From Erpobdella octoculata (lineage: Eukaryota; Annelida; Clitellata; Hirudinida; Erpobdellidae), in contig OZ022240.1 of NCBI GenBank assembly GCA_963978895.1, positions 40,861,768-40,925,767 of the forward strand: a DNA stretch of 64,000 nt, in the 5' to 3' direction. Shown piece after piece: positions 1 to 11,300 of this stretch (positions within the stretch are counted from its first letter, which is position 1; the number at the start of each line of letters is the position of its first letter). The notes beneath the pieces are model-generated. The model was given only the letters and a program-made list of their open reading frames with translations, made no database searches and had not been told where the DNA came from. Made by a program: the position numbers and the translations under genes.

Positions 1-204
1 ATAATGTCAACACGTTTTAAATAGTAATAAAACGTTTACAACTCAGTTGAATGTACGGTCGGATATAAAATGTCCGGATACCGAAATATAAAAAAACTAA
101 ATCACATCAAAATCACCCGTGTAACAGCTAATTAAAAAAAAATACTTGTTTGGTTTTCTTGATGTCAATAACAAAATGTTTTTTTGCATACTTCCTTTTT
201 GTTA
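1..204 (-). pseudogene. P0: scrap of a CAPN7-like gene (3' end of exon 5)
   Basis: Positions 146 to about 199, read on the minus strand, match the last ~18 codons of exon 5 of the CAPN7-like genes (ending in a form of HFVIDIKKTKQ followed by a GT donor at 145-144). Positions 1-145 match the start of the following intron, including the CpG-containing element at 53-82. Upstream coding sequence is missing: at about 200 the match jumps to the intergenic DNA that normally lies upstream of exon 1 (compare 33410-33610). This is a deletion junction, so the copy is dead on its 5' side. The rest of the gene would lie left of the window. Confidence 0.7.
53..82 (-). other. Conserved CpG-containing intronic element (P0 copy)
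   Basis: A 30-bp block with two related halves (TATCCGGACATTTCA and TATCCGACC in gene sense) recurs about 70-100 bases inside intron 5 of each CAPN7-like copy: here, 11071-11100, 31972-32001 and 50648-50677, with weaker forms near 27337-27366 and 44379-44400. Its function is unknown; it may be a transposon remnant or a regulatory element. Confidence 0.6.
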
Positions 205-583
205 ACTTATTAATAACTAATTAAAATAACCAACTAAAAGCTAATTAAAAACAACTTGTAACAAAAACAGCTATTACTAAATGTGTTTTTACTAAAAGTA
301 ATCAACTTAGAAATTAAGTTTGTTTTCTAGTTTTTTAGTTTTTGATTGTTTATTAAATTTTTTATATAGTTTGAGTTGATTTATTTAAAAAAAAACTTAT
401 TAATAACTAATTAAAATAACCAACTAAAAGCTAATTAAAAACAACTTGTAACAAAAACAGCTATTACTAAATGTGTTTTTACTAAAAGTAATCAACTTAG
501 AAATTGAGTTTAATTTCTAGTTTTTTTTAATTTTTGATTGTTTATTGAATTGATTTTATAGTTTAAGTTGATTTAAAAAAAAA
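204..583. repeat. 190-bp tandem duplication of CAPN7-like 5' flank
   Basis: The block starting AACTTATTAATAACTAATTA at 204 is repeated from 394 with few changes (period about 190 bp). Single copies occur upstream of exon 1 of P1 (about 12510), P3 (33415) and P5 (52098). No coding sequence was seen. Confidence 0.8.
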
Positions 584-1708
584 ACAAATTTTAGAAGCTT
601 AAATAAACTTAACAAGTTGAGTTCTTCTTCTGGGAGACACCAATACCTAATCAAGTTGAGTTCGTCTTCTTCTGGGGAAATACTAATTAACAAGAAAAAA
701 AATTAATCCGACTTGAAATAAATGTTTAAAATAAACAAAATTAAGACACAAAATAAAAATATTTGTATTCATTCCAAACACAATAACTTTTATTAAAACT
801 GAAACCAAAATATATTTGTGTTTTGTTTATTTGAATTCACTACTTAGTCGAATAAAAAAAAATTTGATCTAAAAAAAAACTGAAAAATTTACTGTGACTT
901 TTTTTATGTCTTAGTTTAGAAAATATGTAAAACTAAAAATTGATAAATGTTTATTTATTTACATGAGATTAAAAACGGGTTGATGTCAAAAATAATAAAA
1001 GAACGTACTTTAACAATGGGTAATCTTGTTCATTTTCCAGGCTGACAAAATTAAAACTACAATTTTTAAAAATAATAAAAATTTGAAACTTGATTTTCAA
1101 AACATCAATAAACGACTGCTTACAATATACTAACAAATTTCATCACTTTGTAATAAATCACTGAAAAAAATGTTTGTAGCTTTTCCCATGTGTATATTGT
1201 TTTACTTGAGATTAAAAACGGGTTGATTTCAAAAATATTAAAAGAATGAGGCACTACTTCTCCAAAATAAGAAAAGTACATTTACAAATTTGTTTGTTTT
1301 TTAGTCGAGAAAAATGTAAAACTACAAGTTGAAAGAAAAACTTGAAGCATGAAATATATATTTTTTCAAAACATGAAGGATTGACTGCCTAAAGTTTACT
1401 GAATAAAAATCACTTAAAGGAAGTTTTGTAATTTTAGTTTTTTAGGAAAAGATTAAAAACGGGTTGATAAAAATAGTGTTATAATGACATATTATTGTGT
1501 GCAATATTAAAAACTGCTGTTACAATTGTTTTGTTAAAAGATTGATTATTTTTTTATAAAGTTTAATTTACTTGTTTGTTATTGTTATTTATAAGTATAT
1601 ACTAAATTAATAAATAAAACAAATCTCAACAATTATGTGATTGCGGTTTACCTGTGAATTATTCTATATTTATTTTTATTATTGTTTATTTGATGGCTCT
1701 TAAATTTG
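584..1708. repeat. Non-coding 3' flank of Ig-A with a motif every ~242 bp
   Basis: The motif AGATTAAAAACGGGTTGAT begins at 966, 1209 and 1450, so the stretch contains degenerate repeats of about 242 bp. The same array lies downstream of Ig-C (about 60550 and 60805). Positions 690-870 resemble the P1 and P3 upstream regions (12780-12950, 33720-33890). No open coding sequence was seen. Confidence 0.6.
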
Positions 1709-4700
1709 TTAAAATAACCTTGCTAAGTTTTTTCTTTTTTTTTTCCATTTTCTGAGACAGACCAGAAGTAAACATAATAGTAGAACAATCAGGATGACTG
1801 ATATAGTAGTCGCAATTAATACAGTTTCTAATTAAACAGTTTTAGTCTAATGTAAATTATTCTATTCCAAACAAAAACAACATTTGTGTAAAATTTATGA
1901 AATATTACTTTTGTTATTTTCGGAACCTTCATGTATTTCAGGATTTTCATGTATTTCAGAAGTTTCAGTTGGAAAAACAAAAATTTCAATTGGTGTAATT
2001 TTGCATTCTTTCGTAGTTTCAATTTGACAGATGGCTGTGCAAGTATACAATCCAGTTGATTGAATGTCATTTCTTGTTAAAACTGAATTGTTGATTATTT
2101 TTGTATTAAATTCCCAGAAATATGAACAATTGATATTATCACTTTTGTCAACATAACAATTTGTATCTTTCATGTTGTTTTTAGTTATGTTGAAATACCT
2201 TTGTAAAGGATATCTAACATCTGCAATTGCCAATAAAAATTAAAACAGAAAAGTTTGTTGATATTTAAGTACAAAATAATTGAAAAAAAAATACATTTAA
2301 CTTCTAATGTGGGTAGAAAACATGAATCAAATATCAAACTGTTTTCTACTTCACATTCATATGTAATTCCATCAATGAAATTTTCAGGTGGAATTTCATC
2401 TTGGTGTATAATTGATTTCATGTAATTTTCTCTCAATTTAATTTTGTGTCTTTTTAAATAATGTTCTATAAAAGTTGTATTTTTGTTTCTTCCAATCCAT
2501 CTAATCCAAAACGTTAAATTTGGATTTCCGTAGTAGTCCAATGAACAATATCTTTCAAGTAGATCATCATAAGCTTTCAATCCAGGACAATCATTTTTTC
2601 TAATAACAGGATGGTTTATATTGGAATAACATTTCATCTCTTCAATATGTAATAAGATTATATTTAGTGAAACAGTAATTACAAAAGTTTGTAAAAAAGT
2701 TGTTAGAAATTTGAGTGACGGAACTTTATTATTAGAAAAATTAAAGTTTTTGTAATTTTGTTTATATTAGTGTAAATAATAGTTTTTAAATTTAAATTGT
2801 TTAACCCAGAAAAAACAATTTAACAATAACAATAATTACCAAGGTAATATGATGATGCAAAGTAGAACACATTGTTTGTGATGTTCAACGTCCATCTATT
2901 ACATGTCTGAATTGCATGCAACTAAATACTCTTCAAACAAGGTTAAGTTTTTAGACTCGGGTTATGATGCGTGTGAAGTTAGCTGGCCGTGCAAATTTAA
3001 AAACATTTGTGTGCATTTGGGCTGTGCTATACATAATTGGAAGGGGTTTTAAAAATAAAATCTAATGTTATAAGAGCTTTTTTACTGTTCAACAAATAAA
3101 AATGTTATAAGCCAAAAACGACGATTTTTTGACGAAAATTGCATAAAATAAAACTTTCACTAAAGACTGGTAGAAATATTATATTATAATAAATTTCAAA
3201 GCTATTTCAGCAGGCGCTAATATTATCAGCCTCCGGGGTATGCGATCAATTTTATTATGTGCCCTTCTAAATATTTGGTTGTTCAGGATTTAAGTTTGAT
3301 AAGTTTTTTAGTTGAATTACATTAAATAATTATAAATAGCAAAAAAGTCTTTAGTGCTCGATGTCTCGAGTTCGATTATTGCAAAAAAACTTTTTTTTTT
3401 AATATCTCATCTCAAAATTCCCTTGGGCATGGAATGTACTTTAACGACTTTTATCCACTTGTGGTCAACAATTGAATAACGGCTAAAAAACTTGGTAATA
3501 ATAAGGTGCAGCCTATAGAAAAGCGTTCTGGTGACAGTACAGGTAACTGTGTGATTCCAAGGTACTGTTTCTTGGTGCCTCTGAAGTTTAGCAACTTGTG
3601 CTTTTAATAAATTTTTTATTGTAATCCTAAAACAAAATGTTGTTTAATTTCTTAAATATGTAGGCATATAATACAAGTATCACCTTGACAGCATATTGGG
3701 AAGTGAGTTTAAATGTGATTAAGAGATTTACGCGGACATTATCAACAAACATGTGAAGTTAAAGAAAAGCGAGTTATAAAAATAGTTTACCTTTTTATAA
3801 TCAGTTAAAAAAACTAAATTCTAAAATTAAAATCTGAAAATATCTAACTTACTACCAACCACTACTTCAACACTGCAAGCAATAAATCTTTGTTGTCCTA
3901 TTCTGGTTGCTATTTTACACCAATAAGTTCCTGCACTTTCCTCTCTTGCATGAAGTATTGTGATATTACAAAATTGTGTTCCTTTTCGACAAAAAGCTTC
4001 GTAATTTCTCCAATATTTGTTTTCATTCATACTATAAACATTAACTTCAATGCCTCCTACATATGGCTTATAACTCCACGTCAATCTTCTGACATTGATG
4101 TTATTTAAATTGCATGATAATTCTTTTGGTTTTCCAACATTTACGAGTTCAGTTTTTATATCTGAAGTAATAAGATATTACAATGTTAGTCACATTTTAG
4201 TTCAGTTTTTAAGTACGTTTGAAAATTTATAATGAAAATGATTAAATTTTTTTTTATTTATGAACGCTAATTGTATGGTTGGTATTAACAAAACGTGTAA
4301 AAAACTTTTCAATTTTGTTGCTTCAGGTCTGATTAATTAGTATTTGACAACATATAAACAGAATAGGGTTATTCAAAATTAAGAGTGAATTAAAACAATA
4401 CAATTTTTTAGTATTATTAATAATAATAAAACTTTAACAAAAAAAAATGGTTTCTTTAGCCAGAAAACATTTTTATTATAATTTTATTCGAATTGTTTTA
4501 AATATAAAAAGGATCTGCTTGCCGCCATTAAAACTGTAGTTTTATAAATTCGTCTTTACAATATTTTGCTAAAACGTTTGAGTTACATTCAGGTTTGATA
4601 AAAATGATATTACAAAATAGAACAAAAATGACATTAACAAATATAATGACCATTTATTGTTGATTAACTTATATTTTATCTTATAAAATTGAAAAAATAT

Positions 4701-4841
4701 TTTGCATAGTGATATTTAATCTTGTTTCAGTAATGAAATAATAATCAAATTATTTAGTAACATCATTAAAATACCTTCACTACTTGTCATCAATGACAAT
4801 GAAATGTAAAATAAAACAGAAAATAACTGTAATCGCCACAT
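1709..4841 (-). CDS. Ig-A: type I membrane receptor with three Ig-like domains
   Basis: The five-exon model is 4775-4841, 3853-4161, 2295-2639, 1909-2220 and 1709-1827, giving 383 residues; every intron is GT-AG and phase 1. Exon 1 encodes a signal peptide (MWRLQLFSVLFYISLSLMTS). Exon 2 is a V-type Ig domain: Cys in ELSC, Trp in LTWSY, an extra Cys pair in YEAFC and QFC, and the F-strand ESAGTYWC. Exon 3 is a second Ig-like domain (ERYCSLDYYGNP, ITYECEVEN). Exon 4 is a third (DNINCSYFWEF, TGLYTCTAIC). Exon 5 carries one hydrophobic helix (TVLIATTISVILIVLLLCLL) and a short basic tail RKWKKKRKNLARLF before the stop. The tail has no tyrosine and the helix no charged residue, so no signalling motif is visible. 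Ig-C is a close duplicate and Ig-B a more distant one. The ligand is unknown; a cell-surface recognition role is inferred from the architecture. Confidence 0.85.
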
Positions 4842-5225
4842 TTGAACAAATTTTTATTCAATTGCTTGTTGTAAAATATCGAAGTTTAAGTCTATCTGAC
4901 TTATTTTGAGTCAAACTGCTACTCTTGCCTCGCTATTACAATGCTCAGCTGTTTTAACTTCATTCTATTCAACAGGCGTGTGCTTTTTATCAAGCTAATA
5001 ATCAAGTAATAAGGAAGTTATACTATTGTAAGAGTCTATCTACAAACGAACAACTCTGATTTTGTCTCTTATGGCTACCTGGCTGCATGCCATTAATCAA
5101 CTGCATGTTCACAGCTAATCTATAGAGACACCACTATAAGGTTCTGCAATTGTGAGACGACGTCAAAAGCTTTGTTCAGCAAATTCTTCTTGATAAAATT
5201 GTTGAGAGTACAAACAGGATTTTTA
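4842..5225 (-). other. 5' flank of Ig-A, duplicated at 38688-39257
   Basis: The sequence upstream of the Ig-A signal-peptide exon is nearly the same as that upstream of the orphan exon at 38621-38687. It probably holds the promoter, but no core element can be fixed by eye. Confidence 0.5.
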
Positions 5226-8200
5226 TTACAAATATAATATTATTTAAATTTTAGCAAACTAGTAAATAAAAATACCAATTTGTATTGTTAGACTTTTATA
5301 GAAGAAAAATTAAAAAAAATGAGAGAAAGAAAGAGAGAAAAAGATGAGAAAAAGCTAAACAAAAACTCGTGTATTGTTGAACTTTTCAGCTAATTATTCA
5401 ATAAAAATGCTTTTTGTGAGTCGTTAGACAGAGTCATTATTGTTTTTTGAAAACTATAATAAACTATTCTAAACTGTCTTTTTACTTGAACCTAAGAGTA
5501 AGTTGCAATGCCGTTTGTCAAAATAACCTCGAGTTACACAGTTTGTGAAAATTTAAAAAAAAACTACAAATTATGTAAAATAGACGCAGTCTTTTGATTG
5601 TTGCAAGCACTCTCACGTTCATTTTCAAAAACGATACAAATGAGCAAACGGAGTTTTATTACATAGTTGCTAAACCATATTGGCATTTGGAAAATGAAAA
5701 AAAAACAAATAGATTGATTAACACAAACCAAAATAATTAAACCTCAGTAAGACCGTAAGTTAGGCAGTTTGAATGAGAAAAAATGTATTTGGTTCGTTGA
5801 TCAGATAATCAAATATTCTGGATGAAGTTGAGGAGCTTGTGGTTTAAGATGAAATGGACAAAACAAAATTTTCAGAAATATTTTCAGAACCTAGGGTTGT
5901 ACAAGAAGTTGATAAGTCTGTACCAACGTTGTCATCTGAGATTATGGTTATTTGTTCTAGTACTTTATTAGACTCTCTATCATCTCTGTATCAATTTTGT
6001 CATCTGGCATAACTATTATTCTGATAATTTTAATTTATTAGTATTTATTCTGGTAATTATAGAAGCAAGGGTTGTAAAAAAAGGTGATGAGCCAAAAGTA
6101 CCAGAGGACACACGTCGTACGTCTAACGTCGGTGGAAAGTAGCTGCCATTCAAGTATGTTTTCCTCACTTGTTTGACTGACTATTAACTCAAAATACGTC
6201 TGCGAAACAAGCCAAGCAGCAACTGCTTATTAATAAATTCAATCATTTAAAAGTCTATTTTTTTCTTCGTTTTTTGGTGATGTTGATATTGTCCACCAAG
6301 TGAAAAAAATGTATTTGTGGATCAGTTTTTTTGTCGGTTTTGTCAGCAGGTACCTTTACCTCAAGTTTAACCTTTGGAACAATGAAATCATCAACTTCCT
6401 TTGCAATAACGTTGTTTGTAACCGACTTCTCTACTTGTGACTTCAGAAAAACAGTGATATCATTGTCACCGACTACTTCAATTAATGTTTTCATTTCATA
6501 TGGGAACTTGCGGAAATTTAAAAGAAAAACTGCTGCTGATTTCCGGCCTTTGATGTAAAATTAATAGAGCTTCTATAATTCTCAACTGTGTTTCAGACAT
6601 CAGACAGTGATTGATGGCTTTCTTCCTAGCAATAACAGTTACATTGTTAACAAGAGTTTTACGTTTCAAAACACGGCCATTAGGGTGGAGCTTATAAAAC
6701 AAAAAAAAATTGAAATTATTATTTTTGAAAGTCTTACCCCCTAAACCGTTTTTTTTGTATAAAAACTGTGTAAAATTTTTGAAAAAAATTGTCTTTGTTT
6801 ATGGGTAGCTCAAGTCATTATTTTCGCCACTTGTATAAAAATCATTAAACAATCCTTTATGTATTCATAAACTAACTGGGATACCAAGCATTGTCCTGGC
6901 TTTGTTTAATTAAGAAAAACTGATTTTACCGTTCAAAATTGTTTAAATCTCTTACATTAACTTAACCGTAGTTGAAAATGAAAATTAAAATTACTTTGTC
7001 ACACATTCAGACTGAAATTTTTAGTATAATTCCGGTTCTCATAAGCATAAAAGTTTTTTCCATTCTCTTCCATACGCCCTCGAACGATTCGTTTTTCTGT
7101 TTATCAGTTTTTGAAAGATCGGAATGAAATTATTTCAGAACCTGAATAAATCCGAACTTTTGTAAATTTTAAGTCAAAACCCCCCTTTTTTGATAGCATT
7201 TATAAAAGTTAAAGCAGAGCAGCTAAAAGTTTCATTGTTCAATGCCGATTAACTCGGTTAAAGGCTCTTTGGACAAGTTGCATTAGATTAAGTAAAACCA
7301 CATGGCTTTGCCAAGGTTTTTAAATTTTATTCCCTGGCTTCTCTGTTTTTTTCTTTCTCTTTCTTTTTTCTTCCTTTTTTTCTAATTCACATAATATATT
7401 TGTTCAATTTTAACATATAATTTGTGCAAACATTAGCACTCTGAACCCAAGGGTTAATTTATATCTATATATGCAAAAGAACATGTCCTGACTGACTGAC
7501 TGATAAACAACGCCGAGTCTAATCCAATGAACTTGAAATTTAGGACTTAAATCGTTTCTATAACGTAAGCACTTACTAAAAAACCAGGAAAATAAACCTT
7601 TTTTTAAAATCGCCAATCTCAAAAACCAAAACTGTGAAAGTTTTGAAATTCAGTATTTAGATTATTTTAAAATAATAAGATAAGTGTTTGACTAATTTAA
7701 ATAAAATTAGTTTGTGAGTTTTGAGGTTTTGTGTCCGTTAAAACTGATTGGTTCCAATTCAGCACAAGCAGTGCCCGGCCTCGACTCTTGTGCTTGTGAA
7801 ACGGGCTGATTCTGGCCTAATATTTTTTGCCTATTAAACGGACCGGGTCCGATTTTTTTGCTTTTGAAATGAACCCGACCAAGTCTCCAAAAATCGTGGA
7901 AGGATCTATGGTGCTTGTTTTAAAGTCTAACTTCGTGTTACTGCCCATCTGTCTCTTCCTTCCGTGTTTGATTACCATGTTTACTTGTAATCCAAAATTG
8001 CAAGAAATTACATCTGTCTTAATGCTAGGTCAAAATGCATAACACATTTTGATTTGGTTATTCGACAAATACGTCTTGAGGAAAACTATTGTGTAATTTC
8101 ATTAGTCTCTACATGAAAGAAAACGATTTAAAATTTTAATAAAAAATGACAATTTGCAAACAAAATTAAGTTTCGTTCATCATTGCAGTTAGTTAGTTGT

Positions 8201-8354
8201 ACTGTAAAACTCGATAGCTATTTAAATGGTTATTTGTTAAAGTAAAACTGAAAACCGGTCTACAAGTCCGACATGGACGTTCAGAATTTTAAAAAGCCTG
8301 AAAAACGATCAACGATTTGAAATTTTAATAAAAAATGAAAATTTGCAAACAAAA
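5226..8354. other. Intergenic region, no assignable gene
   Basis: There are several short ORFs of 60-80 codons on both strands (for example 6255-6494 and 6496-6702 on the minus strand) but no recognisable domain. On the plus strand 5880-6120 holds two related acidic stretches around RVV (EPRVVQEVDK and EARVVKKGDE) interrupted by stops, possibly a decayed coding sequence. 7440-7560 includes a GACTGACTGACTGA block of the kind seen in dispersed repeats. 7900-8350 is paralogous to 28400-29285 and 45770-48109, the regions downstream of the other CAPN7-like genes. Confidence 0.4.
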
Positions 8355-11300
8355 TTAAGTTTCGTTCATCACAGCAGTTATAACGGTATCACAAGTAGAG
8401 GAAACAGTTAAGTGGCAATCTTTTACTGAAACATTACCCATTGTTCCACTGATATCAAGTTTATAAACTCCTTCTTGTACATTATTTAAGTGTAACTCGC
8501 AAGTTTCTTCCCATGATACTTTTCTGTTGAAATATTATTAAATTGAATAAAACAAAAAAAAAATTCAATTAAAATGTGCGTCCAATTAAATTTGTATAAA
8601 ATTTAAAATGTCATCAAAATTTAATTTATTATACTTGTTCTCTTTTATACATTGTCCATCCATGCTCAAAAATTTGATTGTGCAAGTAACCAAGTAGTAA
8701 TATAAACGAACTCTTTCATAGAAAAATTGAAAAAAAATTAAATTTTATATGAAAACACAAATTTTGGATTAAGAAAATAGAAAATGACTCAAAAAGCAGT
8801 TTGTAAAACAAAAAAAATGTTTTAATTTGGGTTTTTAACAAACCTAATAGATTAAACAAATTTTGATTGACAATATAAAATTAACAAACTTTTTCAATTC
8901 AAAAAATATATAATTATTTGCATTTTCACTTTTGACTTCAACCTCATAAACGTTTCCCAAATTAACTTCGTATTCCTATAAACAATAAAATTTAAATAAA
9001 TTATCATATTAATAAACAGTTAATTATTGAAAAACTGAAATGAAACAATTAACCCTTTATTTATAATTTCACAAATTTAAACCAAAAAACAGTAGTAGGA
9101 TTAACAAATTTGAATGAGTAAAAATACTACTTTTATATGTTCGGGTGGTAAATTGAAACTTTCAATTTTTGTTAGAGTGAAGTTCAATGTTGAATACACA
9201 TTTAATGTAAAATTTGCTTTAAAATACTCATTTACAATGATTTTCAACTCTCGACATGAAGAACATATTTTCGTTGCATAACAAATGTTGCAATTGTCCA
9301 AAGTAACAGGATGAGACATTGTAAATATGGAATCTGTTAACAAACAAGCAAATCGTAATCGTATAAAAGAAGATTTTATATTTTAGGATCCGGAATTTTG
9401 TTATATATTACATATCTTTTCTTTAAAGCAGCATTTTTAAGATTAATAGATAATTTTTTATTCAACACATATAAATTTTAAAAAGTCAAATAAACGAATA
9501 CAACTCATCCGAAAGTGACAAATCATAAACATACAAAATAAATACATATAAAAATGAAACAAATGATTACATTATCTTTGCAATACAGATTCAAATATTA
9601 CCTGAATGTTGATGATCGTATTTGTTGTTATTAAAAACAATTAAATTGACTGCATAAGGCTATAAAAAAAAATTCAATTATTCTATTTTTTTTTAATATT
9701 TTCAATAACAAAAAAGATACTAACCTTCTTACATCCAAGATGAATGAATAATGTTGCATCAACATTATTATTATTGAAATCCACCAACAGCTCGTATTGA
9801 AAATATTTATATGTTGTATTTGAACTTCTTATATAAAATTAAAAAAAATTGGAATTTAAATTTTGTGTTCTCATTATTGAGGATATTTGAAAAAATTGTT
9901 TTAAAAATAAAATAATCATTTTATTAATTTTACCTGTTATCCAATTCCGATTGTGAGTATTTAAACTTTGAAGGATTCCAGAAAACATACATAGAATCAT
10001 ATTCATTTTTTAATGAGTTTAAACCTTAAAACAAATTTTGGTTTGTTTTTTTACTTTGTTTTGAAAAAAATATAAAATCTTACTTGAATAATGTTTTTCA
10101 ACAACTTTGGTTTGAATTATATCACGGTAAAACCATTGTTTATATATAAACTCAAAACTGTTATCCTAAAAAATTAGAGTAAAAAACATTCTTAACTCAA
10201 ATATATAGTAACAAATTCAAAGTATTTTGTAAAAAATACTTATTTGCGATTTTTATAATTTGCTAAAAACATGTTGTACGAATTTATTAATTTATTTTAT
10301 TAAATCTAGAGTAACTCGGTGTTAGCCAACGTCTCTGCAATTTTTATTTTTTTTATTCAAATAAATGTTTTAGTTTTTTAGGTTTTTATTTTAAAAATAA
10401 TTGTTTTTTTTTTATAATTTTTTTTACATTTCTTAATAGAAGAAAAAATGAAAAACTAGTAAAATTTATTTTATTGCTTAAAAACAGAATAAAAAGGTTT
10501 AAGTTTAGTTTTTTATTCAATTGAGTTTTTATTTTTTGAATAATTTTAAACAAATTTTTAAACTTGAAAATTAATAAACAAGATTTATTAGAATTAAATA
10601 CTATTTAGTTATTTTTTGATATAGAAGGATATTTTCATTTGTTTTTTATTTTTTTATTTTTTTACCTTTTTTACATTTCTATTTCACACATTGATTTTTT
10701 ATTTATCACACTTTTATTCAATAGAAACTAATATATAAACCAGTTGAATTTATTTATTCGACGATTATTGCTTAAAAACAAAATACATAAATCAACATTT
10801 AATTCAATTTTCATTTCAATGACTTTTTTATTTTAAATGCTTTAAATAATAATGTTATTTTATATAATTCCAACACGTTTCAAATTGTAATATTCACTAT
10901 CACAATTAGTAAACTGTATTTATAAGAAATAAATAAACCTATTTATTTACTTTAACAAAAGTTACATTTAACAAAGTGCCACCAATGTTTATTGTTATAT
11001 TCAACATTTTAAGCATATGGTTAGTGATTATTGTTTAGTTAAATTTAGAAAGTTCACAACTCTGTTGAATGTACGGTCGGATATGAAATGTCCGGATACC
11101 GACATAAAAAAAAATCACATCAAAGTCACCCGTGCAACATCATGCAATTCAGCTAATTAAAAAAAATACTTGTTTGGTTTCCTTGATATCAATAACAACA
11201 TGTTTTATTTCATCCTTCTTTTCTGATGATAATATTAAACATATTAAGCAGTTTCCTTTCATAAATTCTTGGAAAATTATTTCTAAATTGATATCTGACA

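Noticed and set aside
7827..8042. 71-codon plus-strand ORF upstream of the P1 stop
   Set aside because: The paralogous regions at 28410 and 45775 carry indels that break the frame. It is treated as conserved non-coding flank.
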